DNA of 64,000 bases, taken from NCBI GenBank assembly GCA_903856295.1, contig CAIOBP010000025.1, forward strand, positions 21,074-85,073, written 5' to 3'. Shown piece after piece: positions 45,145 to 54,774 of this stretch (position 1 is the first letter of the stretch; every line of letters begins with the position of its first letter). This DNA is from an uncultured Rhodospirillales bacterium. GTDB lineage: Bacteria; Pseudomonadota; Alphaproteobacteria; Azospirillales; Azospirillaceae. Under the pieces are notes generated by a model. That model was not told the DNA's origin and ran no database searches. It saw only the letters and a list, made by a program, of their open reading frames with translations. The position numbers were made by a program, and so were the translations under genes.

Positions 45145-47616
45145 CTAGGACAGCGCCCGGTTGAAGGTCTGCAACAGGGTCTTCATGTCACGCGGGCGCT
45201 CCCGCCAATTCAGGGCGAGACCGGCCAGCAGGGCGTTTTCGACCGGCGACGGAATACTGACACCGAGGGTACTCGGGCGCTCGAGAGCATCCTCCAACTG
45301 GCGCTGGCAGGAGTCCGGCGGCGGTTTGCCGGTGATGGCGCAATAAAGCGTGGCCGCCAGAGCATAGACGTCGGTCCACGGCCCCTGGCGGCTTTCGGAG
45401 CCATATTGCTCGGGCGGAGCATAGCCGCGTTTGAGCACCACGGTCAGATTGCCGGTGGCCTCGCCGACATAATGGCGGGCAGCGCCGAAATCGAGCAGCC
45501 TCGCCTCGCCGCCGTTGAGCAGGAAGATGTTGTCCGGACTGATGTCCCGGTGGACCAAGCCCAATTGATGGACATCGTGCACCGCCTTGGCGATGGGCAG
45601 AATCAGCCCCAGCGCCTGCCGGTAATCGATGGTGCCGCCTTCTTCGAGCAAATGGCGCTGCAAGGTGCGACCGACCAGCAATTCCATGACCATGTAGGCG
45701 GTGGCGTTGGCTTCGAAGAAATCATGGACCTCGACGATTTCGCGCAGATTGCGCAACCCGGCCAGCATCCGGGCCTCGCCCAGGAATTTGTCGATGCCGT
45801 CCTTGAAGGTCACGACCTGATCCTTGGTGTAGGGCACCAGGACACAGGAATCGACCGAACGGGTGACCAGACTGACCGGGAAGTATTCCTTGATCGCGAC
45901 CTTGCACTGAAGACGCTCGTCCCAGCTCATATAGGTGGCGCCATAGCCGCCCTGGCCGATCAGCCGGCCGACCACGTAGCGCCCCTGCAGCACCGCCCCG
46001 GTGCGCAAATGGACGCCGGGGCGCGGCCCCTCGCTCTCATCGAAGCCACAGTTGAGGCACATGCCGGTGCCGCCCTTGGACTCGAAGCAATTGGGACAGC
46101 GATGCCGGCCGAAGCGCGCCACGACGATCGGCTGGTGGTCCGAGGGCGGTTCGGTGGGGGCCGGCACCAGCTCGGGCCGTTCGGTCAGGCGCAGAATATG
46201 CTGGTCGATCAGCGGCCTGCCGCCATGGTCGCTGACCAGACCGGCCGCGATCACCGAGCGGAACGCCGCGATGCGCCGAGCGGTCTCGGGTTCGGCCCGG
46301 TCCAGCAATTCGACGAAATTGCCGCGCATGACCATGATGTCGACCAACCCGGTAATCCGGTCGTGCAACCGCGTTCTGGCCTCTTCGGGCAGGAGGGTGT
46401 CCGCGAAGGCCGCCGCCGCGCCCCGCAGCTTTTCCGCCAGCGCCGCCGGATCGAAGGGATGGAACAGCGCGCTTTCCACCAGCGCTTCGTTGTTGGGCAG
46501 GGTTTCGGCGAGCATGGCCAGCTCGTTGGCGGCGTATTGCCCCAGGTCCGAACCGGCCAGCGCCGCAATGAAGCGCAGCCGCGCGAAAAAGTCCGGCAGG
46601 CTTTCGATAGTGCCCTGCATCGCCTGACGCAGGCCGGTTCGGCTGGTCTCTTCCAGGCGGTTGGCGTAGCGCGCCACCAGCGCTTCGGCCATCGCGGCAC
46701 CGCCAATAACGCCTTCCGGGCCGGCGAGCCCGGTCAAGGCCTCCTGAAAGGCGTGCAACTCCGCCTCGCGCGGCCCGGCCCCCAAGGCCTGGCCACCGCA
46801 CAGCAGGTGCCGGATCTGCTCCAAAATCTCGGTTCGGGTTTCTGGCAGCAGGCCCGCGCGCAGCAGGGTGTTGAGCCCGAACAGGGGCGAGCCGTCGGCA
46901 ACGCCGTCCGGCGCCGGCAGATCGGTGCAGACCAGACTCAACAGCCGGTGCAGTTCATCTGCCGGAAGCTCCGAAGGCCCCGGCAGGGCTGGCTCGCCGG
47001 GGGTGCGCGTCAGCACATCGCTGGCGGCGACCAGATCCGCGATGGTGCCGTCGACCAGCGCCGCCACCCGGCCGCCGGGGTCGTCACAGGCGAGACTGAC
47101 CAGGAAGGACAGCTTCAGGGTCCAGTCGCGCATGCCGACCAGCTCGCGGCACAACGCCGAGAGCAGCAGATAATCCTGCTCGGGATTATCCCCCGGCCGC
47201 AGGTTCTGATCGCGCTGGAGGACCGCGAAGGGCGGCCCCTTGTGAGCGACGCCGTCGAGGCTTTGCTCCGCGGCGGCGGCCATGCGCAACCCATCCTCGA
47301 GGGCGGACAGGATCGCCGCGCGCCGCTCCCCGCTGCTGTGTCCCGGGAGCCGGCCCTGGCTCTCCGCCGCCCGCCCGATCGCCGCTTCGGTCAGGGCGAC
47401 ATCGGCGGCCAGAGTCTTAAGCGCCTTGTAATTATGCAATAATTCCGAGACGGTGAGGCGCTGGGCGTCAAGATGGCAGCGCAACAAGCCGGCCATGGCG
47501 GCCCGGGCGGGCGGCGCAAAATAGTCGGCCAAGCTCTGACAAAGCCCGCCCTCACCGGCCGGGCCGGCCTCGCCGGCCACGGGTGGCAGAGTGGTGAATG
47601 CGGCGCTTTCGCTCAT
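45145..47616 (-). CDS. Serine/threonine protein kinase with large helical N-terminus and zinc ribbon
   Basis: 823 residues. About 500 N-terminal residues form a helical region I cannot assign. Then comes a zinc ribbon (CPNCF and CLNCG), and from about residue 545 a Hanks-type kinase domain. Kinase elements: GQGGYGATYMSWD (P-loop), AIKEYFP (ATP lysine), HRDISPDNIFLL (catalytic loop, Ser where Lys is usual) and LDFGAARHY, plus YAPPEQYG. No membrane helix. ATG 47616 begins MSESAAFTTL; the open frame extends 31 codons further upstream without a ribosome site. The substrate is unknown. It lies between hemerythrin and gloA with no phosphatase next to it. Confidence 0.88.
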   Translation of the reverse strand: MSESAAFTTLPPVAGEAGPAGEGGLCQSLADYFAPPARAAMAGLLRCHLDAQRLTVSELLHNYKALKTLAADVALTEAAIGRAAESQGRLPGHSSGERRAAILSALEDGLRMAAAAEQSLDGVAHKGPPFAVLQRDQNLRPGDNPEQDYLLLSALCRELVGMRDWTLKLSFLVSLACDDPGGRVAALVDGTIADLVAASDVLTRTPGEPALPGPSELPADELHRLLSLVCTDLPAPDGVADGSPLFGLNTLLRAGLLPETRTEILEQIRHLLCGGQALGAGPREAELHAFQEALTGLAGPEGVIGGAAMAEALVARYANRLEETSRTGLRQAMQGTIESLPDFFARLRFIAALAGSDLGQYAANELAMLAETLPNNEALVESALFHPFDPAALAEKLRGAAAAFADTLLPEEARTRLHDRITGLVDIMVMRGNFVELLDRAEPETARRIAAFRSVIAAGLVSDHGGRPLIDQHILRLTERPELVPAPTEPPSDHQPIVVARFGRHRCPNCFESKGGTGMCLNCGFDESEGPRPGVHLRTGAVLQGRYVVGRLIGQGGYGATYMSWDERLQCKVAIKEYFPVSLVTRSVDSCVLVPYTKDQVVTFKDGIDKFLGEARMLAGLRNLREIVEVHDFFEANATAYMVMELLVGRTLQRHLLEEGGTIDYRQALGLILPIAKAVHDVHQLGLVHRDISPDNIFLLNGGEARLLDFGAARHYVGEATGNLTVVLKRGYAPPEQYGSESRQGPWTDVYALAATLYCAITGKPPPDSCQRQLEDALERPSTLGVSIPSPVENALLAGLALNWRERPRDMKTLLQTFNRALS

Positions 47617-47755
47617 GTCGCGTCTGCCGTGAAGCGCCCGGCGGGCTCGCCGCTCGCGCTCTCTTGATGCTGCTTTAAAAATATAGCTAAAATGCCACCG
47701 GTTTGCCACGTCAAACAGGGTTTAGTCTCACAACTGAGCATTGCAGCCGGAGGGG

Positions 47756-48154
47756 TCAGGGCCGTTCGATCAATTCGATCCGGTAGCCGTCCGGGTCTTC
47801 GGCGAAGGCGATCACGGTGCCGCCATGCTTCATCGGGCCGGGCGGGCGGGGGATCGGCACACCGGCCGCCGCCAGCCGCTGACAGGCGCCATGAATGTCG
47901 GGCACGCCGATGGCGATATGGCCGAAGCCACTGCCAAGAACATAGGGCTCGGTCTGGTCCCAATTATGGGTCAACTCGATCACCGCGCCGACGGCTTCCT
48001 GGTCATAGCCAACAAAGGCCAAGGTGAAGCGGCCGCTGGGATAGTCGGTGCGGCGCAACAGGGTCATACCGAGCAGGCGGGTGTAAAAATCGAGGGATTT
48101 TTCCAGGTCGATCACCCGGATCATCGTGTGCAGCAAACGTCCGGTACTGGTCAT
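47756..48154 (-). CDS. gloA: Lactoylglutathione lyase (glyoxalase I)
   Basis: 132 residues, VOC fold. Metal ligands are present in LLHTMIRVIDL (His), AVIELTHNW (Glu), GFGHIAIGV (His) and DPDGYRIELIE (Glu). It detoxifies methylglyoxal with glutathione, which fits with gorA in the window. The start overlaps the lpxI/lpxB stop by four bases, so it is the last member of the cell-envelope transcript. Confidence 0.95.
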   Translation of the reverse strand: MTSTGRLLHTMIRVIDLEKSLDFYTRLLGMTLLRRTDYPSGRFTLAFVGYDQEAVGAVIELTHNWDQTEPYVLGSGFGHIAIGVPDIHGACQRLAAAGVPIPRPPGPMKHGGTVIAFAEDPDGYRIELIERP

Positions 48155-50253
48155 GGGTCTTCTCCCCGGTTGCGGGTGACGCTGTTCCAGACCGCCTCGG
48201 CGGCGCGGACGCTGGGCGGGGCGCCGCCGGCTCCCAGCCAGTCATCGACCGCGCTCAGCGCCGCGATCTGAGCCGCGCGGGCGGCGGGATCGTCGAGCAG
48301 CGCCCCGAGGGCGGCGGCCAGCTTGTCCGGCGTGCAGTTTTCCTGCAACAGCTCCGGCACCACCATGCGATCATGCATGATATTGACCAGATTGGCGAAT
48401 TTGGTCGTGATCAGCCGCCGGTACAGGGCGACGGTCAGGGCATTGAGCCGGTAGGCGATCACCGCGGGCAGCCGCGCCAGCGCCAGTTCCAGCGCCACCG
48501 TGCCCGAGGCGGCAAGCGCGACCTCGGCGGCGGCGAAGGCGTCGTATTTCTCGGCGTCGCCCTCGACCACGATGGTGCGCACCGGCCAGCCGGCGACCGC
48601 CGCCCGCACCCGCCCGGCAAGATGGGCCACCGCCGGCACCACCGCGACCAACCCCGGATGACTGGGCGCCAGACGCTCAAGCGTGGCGCGGAAGTCGGGC
48701 AGCAGGCGATTGAGTTCGGTGCTCCGGCTGCCCGGCAGCACCGCGACCAGCCGCTCGGCCGCAGTCAGGCCATGGCGGGCGCGGAAGGCCGGGCCATCGC
48801 CCCGGTCGGCGCCCGACTCGATGATCGAGTGACCGACGAAGGTGCACGCCAGCCCCTCGCGTTCGAACCAGGGCGGCTCGAAGGGCAGGATTACCAGCAG
48901 ATGATCGAGAAACCCGGCGATCTTGCGCGCCCGCTCGGGCCGCCACGCCCACACCGTCGGCGCCACGTAATGGATCAGCGGCACCTCGCGCATCGCCTGC
49001 TGGCCCGAGCGCAGCCGCTTGCCGACCCGGAAGCTGAAGCCCGGCGCATCGATGGTCACCACCGCGTCGGGCCGCAGCGCGCGGATCGCCCGCACCGTCT
49101 GGTTGAGTCGCCCGATCAGCCGGGGCAGTTTCGGCAGCAGCTCGAACACCCCCATCAGCGCCAGATCCGCCATCGGAAACAGCGTCTCCAGCCCCTCGGC
49201 GATCATCCGCGGCCCACCGACGCCAACGAAGCGCACCGGCCGGTCGGCCCGCGCCTTCAGCGCCGCGATCAGCCGCGCCCCCAGCACATCCCCCGAAGGC
49301 TCCCCGGCGATCATGAACAGCGTCAGCACGTCCCGGTTTCCAAAGGCCGCCGGCCTTTGGCGGGGTCCAGGGGCGGCGCCCCTGGTGTCTTCGACGACCA
49401 AGGCTCCGCCCTGGACCCGCTGGGGCCTTGAGGCCCCAGACCCCTCGACTCCGACCACGAACAGGCCAAGGCGGTCGGCGGCGGCGACGGTTTCCGCGCG
49501 GTCCATGACCAGGGCGCCGCCGGCCTCGATGGCGATGCCGCGCAGGCCGGCCGCCGCCGCGCCTTCGACGGTGGTGACGCCGATGGTCGGCAGATCGAGC
49601 CGGCGGTCCTGCTGGGGTTTCTTGAGCTTGACCAGCACGCCGCCCGGCCCCTCGCGGCGCAACCCGGCGCAGCGGGCGAGCAAAGCATCGGTGCCCTCGA
49701 TGCCCTCGACCCCGAGCACCAGCCCCTGCTGCACCACCGCCGCCTGCCCAACATCGAGCCGGCCGAGAGCCTGGGCAACCTCGACGCCGCGCTCGATATC
49801 GGCCCAGGCCCCGGCATCCGGAATGAGCGCGCCCAGCGCTCCGACCGGGGCCAGCACCTCGGCGAGGATGTCGTGAATCCCGACCACCCGGAAGCCCTCC
49901 TCCTCCAGACAGCCGGAGAGCACACGCAGCAGACCGTCATCGCCGAGCGAACGGCTCCCGATCCGGGCGAGAATCTTGGTCCCCTGCCAATCGGGCATGA
50001 TTTCGCTGAAGGCCGGGCGGCGCATCGGCCCGGCGAACACCAGTTCGGCGACCCGCTCCTGGCGCAAAAAAGCGAAAATATCGGCGACCGCCCCGAGGCG
50101 GGTCCAGAGATGCGGCAGGCCCTCGACCGACGCCGGTTCGGTGTGGCCCTGAAAGGCGACGATCACGACCTCGCGTCCGGCTCCGCGCGCCGCCTGGGCC
50201 AGCCGGGCCGGCAGCGTGCCGCCCCCGGCCAGAATCGCAAGCTTAGCCGCCAT
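48151..50253 (-). CDS. lpxI-lpxB: LpxI (UDP-2,3-diacylglucosamine pyrophosphatase) fused in frame to LpxB (lipid A disaccharide synthase)
   Basis: One open frame of 700 residues holds two consecutive lipid A enzymes. Residues 1 to about 267 are LpxI (opening [17 protein letters not shown], ending near GGALVMDRAETVAAADRLGL), which hydrolyses UDP-2,3-diacylglucosamine. Residues from about 309 are LpxB (FMIAGEPSGDVLGARL, VAPTVWAWRPERARKI, LPGSRSTELNRLLP), the glycosyltransferase that condenses the two lipid X-derived halves. Residues about 268-306 are encoded by a dispersed palindromic repeat. There is no stop between the halves. A GTG at 49329 could serve as an internal LpxB start, so expression as a fusion, as two proteins, or both is possible. 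ATG 50253 overlaps the lpxA end by 11 bases. Confidence 0.88.
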   Translation of the reverse strand: MAAKLAILAGGGTLPARLAQAARGAGREVVIVAFQGHTEPASVEGLPHLWTRLGAVADIFAFLRQERVAELVFAGPMRRPAFSEIMPDWQGTKILARIGSRSLGDDGLLRVLSGCLEEEGFRVVGIHDILAEVLAPVGALGALIPDAGAWADIERGVEVAQALGRLDVGQAAVVQQGLVLGVEGIEGTDALLARCAGLRREGPGGVLVKLKKPQQDRRLDLPTIGVTTVEGAAAAGLRGIAIEAGGALVMDRAETVAAADRLGLFVVGVEGSGASRPQRVQGGALVVEDTRGAAPGPRQRPAAFGNRDVLTLFMIAGEPSGDVLGARLIAALKARADRPVRFVGVGGPRMIAEGLETLFPMADLALMGVFELLPKLPRLIGRLNQTVRAIRALRPDAVVTIDAPGFSFRVGKRLRSGQQAMREVPLIHYVAPTVWAWRPERARKIAGFLDHLLVILPFEPPWFEREGLACTFVGHSIIESGADRGDGPAFRARHGLTAAERLVAVLPGSRSTELNRLLPDFRATLERLAPSHPGLVAVVPAVAHLAGRVRAAVAGWPVRTIVVEGDAEKYDAFAAAEVALAASGTVALELALARLPAVIAYRLNALTVALYRRLITTKFANLVNIMHDRMVVPELLQENCTPDKLAAALGALLDDPAARAAQIAALSAVDDWLGAGGAPPSVRAAEAVWNSVTRNRGEDP
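49335..49450. repeat. Dispersed CCAAAGGCC palindromic repeat, copy 3, inside the lpxI/lpxB frame
   Basis: GGTTTCCAAAGGCCGCCGGC, then GGGGTCCAGGGGCGGCGCC and further GGTC/GACC-rich palindromes through CTTGAGGCCCC. The first 50 bases match copy 2 at 43630 almost exactly. It is translated in the lpxI/lpxB reading frame as a Gly/Arg/Pro-rich linker and contains no stop in that frame. Confidence 0.88.
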
Positions 50254-51049
50254 TCCCCGAACGCGGCTGACAAACCGCGCGCGGCGACTTCGCGCGCATG
50301 AAGGCGACAACCTCGCTGACCGCGGCATTGCCGCTGAACGACCGCTCGACCTCGTCGACCCGTTCGGCCAGGGTGCCCTCGGGACCGAACAACATGCGAT
50401 AGGCCGCGCGCAGCATCTGGATGGCCTCGCGACCAAAGCCCCGCCGCTCCAGCCCGACCAGATTCAGCCCCGACAGCCGCGCCCGGTCGCCCATCACCAG
50501 ACCAAAGGGAATGACGTCGTTTTCGACCCCCGACATGCCGCCGATCATGGCGTGGTGCCCGATGCGCACGAACTGATGCACGGCGCTCAGCCCGCCGAGA
50601 ATCGCGAAATCGCCGACCACCACATGCCCGGCCAGGGTGGCGTTGTTGGCCAGAATGATGTTGCTGCCGAGCTGGCAGTCGTGGGCGACGTGGGCGCCGA
50701 CCATGAACAGGCAGCTGTCACCGACGCTGGTGATCATGCCGCCGCCCTCGGTGCCCGGATTCATGGTGACATGCTCGCGAATGCGATTGTCGCGCCCGAT
50801 CACCAGCTCCGATGGCTCGCCCCGGAACTTCAGGTCCTGCGGCGGCGTGCCGAGCACCGCGAAGGGGTAGACGATGGTGCCGGCACCGACGCGGGTGCGA
50901 CCGTCAACCACGACATGGGAGACCAGGCTAACGCCATCGCCGAGTTCGACATCGGGACCGACACAGCAGAAAGGCCCGATCCGGACCCCGTCGCCGAGAC
51001 GTGCCGCCGTGTCAACGACGGCACTGGGATGAATGCTGTTGGCCATCAC
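50243..51049 (-). CDS. lpxA: UDP-N-acetylglucosamine acyltransferase
   Basis: First enzyme of lipid A synthesis. 268 residues with left-handed beta-helix hexapeptide repeats ([20 protein letters not shown] style) and the catalytic His in [18 protein letters not shown] helical C-terminal domain follows. ATG 51049 overlaps the fabZ stop by four bases. It is the middle gene of fabZ-lpxA-lpxI/lpxB. Confidence 0.97.
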   Translation of the reverse strand: MMANSIHPSAVVDTAARLGDGVRIGPFCCVGPDVELGDGVSLVSHVVVDGRTRVGAGTIVYPFAVLGTPPQDLKFRGEPSELVIGRDNRIREHVTMNPGTEGGGMITSVGDSCLFMVGAHVAHDCQLGSNIILANNATLAGHVVVGDFAILGGLSAVHQFVRIGHHAMIGGMSGVENDVIPFGLVMGDRARLSGLNLVGLERRGFGREAIQMLRAAYRMLFGPEGTLAERVDEVERSFSGNAAVSEVVAFMRAKSPRAVCQPRSGNGG

Positions 51050-51516
51050 TTATCATTCATGATCATGGCTGAATAAATCGCCTCGGCAACCAGCACGTCG
51101 TTGACCTTGGCCTCGCCCTTGAAGCGCCAGACATTGCCCCGCTGCCGCTGCTTGGCCACATGGACATAGACGGTGTCGCCCGGCCCCACCGGCTTGCGGA
51201 AGCGCGCCTCGTCGATGGTCATGAAATAGACCAGCTTGCCCTCGGCCTGCTCGCCGAGCGTCGCGACCACCAGGGTGGCCGCAGTCTGGGCCATCGACTC
51301 GATGAGCAGCACCCCCGGCATCACCGGCTGCTGCGGAAAGTGCCCCTGGAAGAACGGTTCGTTGACGGTGACGTTCTTGACCCCGACCGCGCTCTCGCCG
51401 AGGACAACGTTGATCACTCGGTCGATCATCAGCATCGGGTAGCGATGCGGAATCATTTGCATGATGCGGTTGATGTCGAGGTCGGGTATCGCAGTCATGT
51501 CTGGTATCACCCCCAT
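51046..51516 (-). CDS. fabZ: (3R)-hydroxyacyl-ACP dehydratase
   Basis: Fatty acid synthesis dehydratase. About 156 residues. The hotdog-fold active site has His in [20 protein letters not shown] with the catalytic Glu. ATG 51516 follows AGGAG by 11 bases; ATG 51498 in the same frame is an equally possible start. It overlaps lpxA. Normally lpxD precedes fabZ in this cluster; here the preceding gene is skp after a 178-base gap. Confidence 0.95.
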   Translation of the reverse strand: MGVIPDMTAIPDLDINRIMQMIPHRYPMLMIDRVINVVLGESAVGVKNVTVNEPFFQGHFPQQPVMPGVLLIESMAQTAATLVVATLGEQAEGKLVYFMTIDEARFRKPVGPGDTVYVHVAKQRQRGNVWRFKGEAKVNDVLVAEAIYSAMIMNDK

Positions 51517-51645
51517 CGTCCAGCCGTCTCCTGTTATGCCCCGGCCGGCACTGTCGTCACATGTCCCTCTTGTGCCCGATTCCCCGCCCCCGATCAATCC
51601 CCAAGCGCGAGCCCCCAACGCGAGCCCCAAGCACGGGAAAGCCCG

Positions 51646-51682
51646 CGGGCCTCGCCGGGCGCCAAGCGTCCCGCGAGGCCCG
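51646..51682 (-). terminator. Strong GC hairpin between skp and fabZ
   Basis: CGGGCCTCGC (51646-51655) and GCGAGGCCCG (51673-51682) form a perfect 10-bp stem with a 17-base loop, just after the skp stop. No T-run follows, so it may attenuate or stabilise the transcript rather than terminate it. Confidence 0.45.
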
Positions 51683-51694
51683 AGGCGGATCGGA

Positions 51695-52258
51695 TCACTT
51701 CTTATCGGGTGGAATCTTCACCTGCACGCTCGGCAGCTTGGCATTGAGCTTCTCGATCACCTGGCTGGTCATATCCAGGGACGGCTCGACGAAGATCACC
51801 TGCGCCTTGTTCACGACCATCGAGGTCTGGCGCTCGTGGGCAAGCGCGTTGATGATTTCGACGGCGGCGGCCTGGATGGTGCGCGACGCCTCATCCATGC
51901 CCTGTTGCAGCGCCTTGATATGCGCCTGCACGTCGCGATCGAATTCCCCGGCCTTCTGGAGAAAGTCCTCGCGCTTCTTCGCGAACGCCTCGGCGGACAG
52001 GGAGCTGCGCTGGCGCACCAGTTCCTGCTCGGTCTGCTGGAGCTTTTCGCGCCGGCCGGTCGTTTCCTTGCGGAAGGACTCGTCGTTGGCCTGCACGGCC
52101 TGCTGAACGGCCTTGCCCGCGCTGGAGTCGTGCATGACCTGCTGGAAATCGACGACACCGATCTTGATCTCGGCCCGTGCGTCGCTGAGCGGCAGTGTCG
52201 CGAGAGCAGCCGCCAGCACCGTCGCGGCCGCTGTCCACCGAAGATTTCGAAGGTTCAT
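51695..52258 (-). CDS. skp: OmpH/Skp-family periplasmic chaperone
   Basis: 187 residues. Signal peptide to about residue 29 ([14 protein letters not shown]), then [10 protein letters not shown] and a long charged coiled coil characteristic of Skp, ending in [15 protein letters not shown] and KLNAKLPSV segments. It escorts outer-membrane proteins to BamA, whose gene ends four bases upstream. Confidence 0.93.
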   Translation of the reverse strand: MNLRNLRWTAAATVLAAALATLPLSDARAEIKIGVVDFQQVMHDSSAGKAVQQAVQANDESFRKETTGRREKLQQTEQELVRQRSSLSAEAFAKKREDFLQKAGEFDRDVQAHIKALQQGMDEASRTIQAAAVEIINALAHERQTSMVVNKAQVIFVEPSLDMTSQVIEKLNAKLPSVQVKIPPDKK

Positions 52259-52261
52259 GTC

Positions 52262-54577
52262 TTAAAACCTGGTTCCGAAGTTGAAGCGGAATTGCTCAAG
52301 CTTATCGTACGATTCTTTCGCAATCGGCATCGCGATGTCAACACCAACCGGCCCCATCGGCGAGCGCCACAGCAGGCCGATGCCCGAGGCTGCCCGGATC
52401 GAGTTGGAATCCTTGACGTTGGGATCGGAGACCGGAACCTTGGTCAGAGAGCCGGCATCGGCGAAAACGTGCCCCGAGAAGCCAAGCTCGTCGGGCAGCC
52501 CCAGCGGAAAGCGAATTTCCGCCGAGGCCCGGTAGAACTGGGTACCGCCGAGCGCATCGCCGGTGGAAATGTCGCGCGGACCGACACCGGCGACCCGGAA
52601 GCCGCGCAGGGTGTCGCCGCCGAGGAAGAAGCGATCGGAAATCGAGACGTCCTTGCCCAAACCGCTGACCGTCCCAACCTCACCGCCCAGGCTGCCGACC
52701 CACTTCTCGAACCCGGGCACGGCCTTGTAACCGGTGCCGCCGGCCTTGGTGCGGAAGAAGCGCTCGCTGCCGCCAGCGCCGGCGACATCGTTGGCCAAGC
52801 GCAGCACCACGCCGCTGCTCGGATCGAGCCGGCTGTTCCGGGTGTCGTAGGTCAACTCTTGGCTGAACTGGGACAGAATGCGCGAGCCCGCCTGCTCCTG
52901 AATGTACTTCGACGCCGAGGAGGGAATATTGCCGATCTTGGTCGAGGTCAGGCTATACGACACCCGCTGCCGGAGATGCTCGGCCAGGGGATAGCCGAAC
53001 CGCAGCGCGAAGCCGGTGTTGGACTCGTTGTAGGAGCTGTAGAGCTGGTTGTTGCGGTCGACCCGGAACAAATCGATGCCGGCCGACAAGTCCCGGTTCA
53101 GGAAATAGGGCTCGGTGAAGGACAGATCGTATTCCTGCCGCCGCTGGGAAACCGTCGCGCCGAGACGCAGCTCGCGGCCGGTCCCGAGCAGGTTGTGCTC
53201 GCTGATGCTGAAATCGCCGAGCGCGCCGTCGGTGGTCGAGAAGCCGGCGCCCAGCGAAATTTCGCCGGTGGATTTCTCGGTGACATCGACCTGAACCACC
53301 GTCTGGTCGGCCTGGGTGCCGTCGGTGGTGGTGATGTTGACCTTCTCGAAGAAGTTGAGGTTCTTGATCCGCTCTTCCGAGCGCTTCAGCTTGGCCTGAT
53401 TGAAGGGGTCGCCCTCGGCCAGCAGCAGTTCCCGCCGGATCACGCGGTCAAGGGTGCGGACATTGCCGGTGACATCGATTCGCTCGACGTAGACCCGCTG
53501 GCCCTCGTTGAGTTCGAAGGTGATGTCGATCGTCCGTTCATCGCGGTTGCGATTGATGCGCGGACGCACATCGACGAAGGGAAACTGCAGGTTGCCCAGC
53601 GCGTCGGCGAGCTTGGTGAGCGCGGTCTCGACCAGATTGGCGTCGTACCAGTCACCGGGCTCGAAATCGACATTGTCGCGCAGGCTCTCCGGATCCAGGC
53701 CCTTGAGGTTGGTGGTGAGGTCGACCTTGCCGAAGTGATAGCGCTCGCCTTCATCGAGGGTGAAGGTGATGTAGAAAGCGTCCTTCTCCGGAGTCAGTTC
53801 GGCCACGGCGGAAATGACCCGGAAGTCGGCATAGCCCTGCCCCAGATAGTAGCGGCGCAGCAGATCCTTGTCATAGTTCAGGCGATCGGGGTCGTAATTA
53901 TCCTCGTTGGAGAGGAAGCGGTACCAGTGGGATTCCTTGGTCTGGATCACTTCCTGCAAGGCGCCGCGGCTGAACTTCTCGTTCCCGACGAAATTGATGC
54001 GGCGAACCTCGGTGCGCGCGCCCTCCTCGATCTCGAACACCAGATCGACGCGGTTCTGATCGAGCTTGATGATCTTGGGTTCGACCGTCGCGGCGAAGCG
54101 GCCGGTGCGCCGGTACAGATCGAGAATCCGCTGAACGTCGTTCTGCACCCGGGTCCGGGTGTAAACCACGCGCGGGCGCAACTGCAACTCGGTCTGAAGC
54201 TGGTCTTCCTTGAGGTGCTTGTTGCCCTCGAAGGCGATGCGATTGATGATCGGGTTTTCCGTGACCTTGACCACCAGGGTGCTGTCGTCGCGCCGGAGCA
54301 CGACGTCGGCGAACAGCCCGGTCGCGAACAAGTCCTTCAGCGACTGGTCCATGCGGTCGGCATCGAAGCTCTGGCCGGGCTCGACCTTGAGGTAGGAGCG
54401 GATGGTCGCGGCCTCGATCCGCTCGCTGCCCTCGACTCGGATCGTCGCGATGGTGCCGCCGCTCGACACGGAGGGCACGGTGTCGCCTAACGACTGAGCG
54501 GCTGCGCCCGTCCCGATGGCAAGACACCCGGCGACCACCAACAGCGCCGGCACCCATCTTCCGAACCTGAGCCTCAA
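52262..54577 (-). CDS. bamA: Outer membrane protein assembly factor BamA
   Basis: About 771 residues. A signal peptide (ALLVVAGCLAIGTGAAAQ) is followed by five POTRA domains, from TIRVEGSERIEAATIRSYL to about residue 410, and a C-terminal beta-barrel with the VRGF-like motif LRGFRVAGVGPRD and a final aromatic residue (FNFGTRF). It folds outer-membrane barrels. The start is TTG, at 54577 or 54592; the first has a G-rich run upstream. It lies between rseP and skp as is usual. Confidence 0.95.
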   Translation of the reverse strand: MRLRFGRWVPALLVVAGCLAIGTGAAAQSLGDTVPSVSSGGTIATIRVEGSERIEAATIRSYLKVEPGQSFDADRMDQSLKDLFATGLFADVVLRRDDSTLVVKVTENPIINRIAFEGNKHLKEDQLQTELQLRPRVVYTRTRVQNDVQRILDLYRRTGRFAATVEPKIIKLDQNRVDLVFEIEEGARTEVRRINFVGNEKFSRGALQEVIQTKESHWYRFLSNEDNYDPDRLNYDKDLLRRYYLGQGYADFRVISAVAELTPEKDAFYITFTLDEGERYHFGKVDLTTNLKGLDPESLRDNVDFEPGDWYDANLVETALTKLADALGNLQFPFVDVRPRINRNRDERTIDITFELNEGQRVYVERIDVTGNVRTLDRVIRRELLLAEGDPFNQAKLKRSEERIKNLNFFEKVNITTTDGTQADQTVVQVDVTEKSTGEISLGAGFSTTDGALGDFSISEHNLLGTGRELRLGATVSQRRQEYDLSFTEPYFLNRDLSAGIDLFRVDRNNQLYSSYNESNTGFALRFGYPLAEHLRQRVSYSLTSTKIGNIPSSASKYIQEQAGSRILSQFSQELTYDTRNSRLDPSSGVVLRLANDVAGAGGSERFFRTKAGGTGYKAVPGFEKWVGSLGGEVGTVSGLGKDVSISDRFFLGGDTLRGFRVAGVGPRDISTGDALGGTQFYRASAEIRFPLGLPDELGFSGHVFADAGSLTKVPVSDPNVKDSNSIRAASGIGLLWRSPMGPVGVDIAMPIAKESYDKLEQFRFNFGTRF

Positions 54578-54774
54578 AACGCCCCCCGCCAAGCCAGAGC
54601 CGGTACCTCACCCTCCGGGAAGCCGCAATGCCGTCCCTGCGGGCGGGGCGAGTCCACGCTGTGAATACCGTCCGCGTTCATACCAGAGCCTGTGCACTGC
54701 GAAAACTACATTCTTACAAGTGCGGCACCACGACCGGAGCATAGCGGCCCCGGCCGGCGCCGGGGCCAGGGCGC

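Noticed and set aside
51461..54490. Very long plus-strand open frame (1009 codons) opposite bamA and skp
   Set aside because: It is antisense to two clear genes with signature motifs, is full of Gly/Leu/His-rich low-complexity sequence, and has no domain features; it is a by-product of GC-rich codon usage.
54593..54774. Possible small gene between rseP and bamA
   Set aside because: No frame with a ribosome site or protein-like composition; it probably holds a promoter or leader for bamA.
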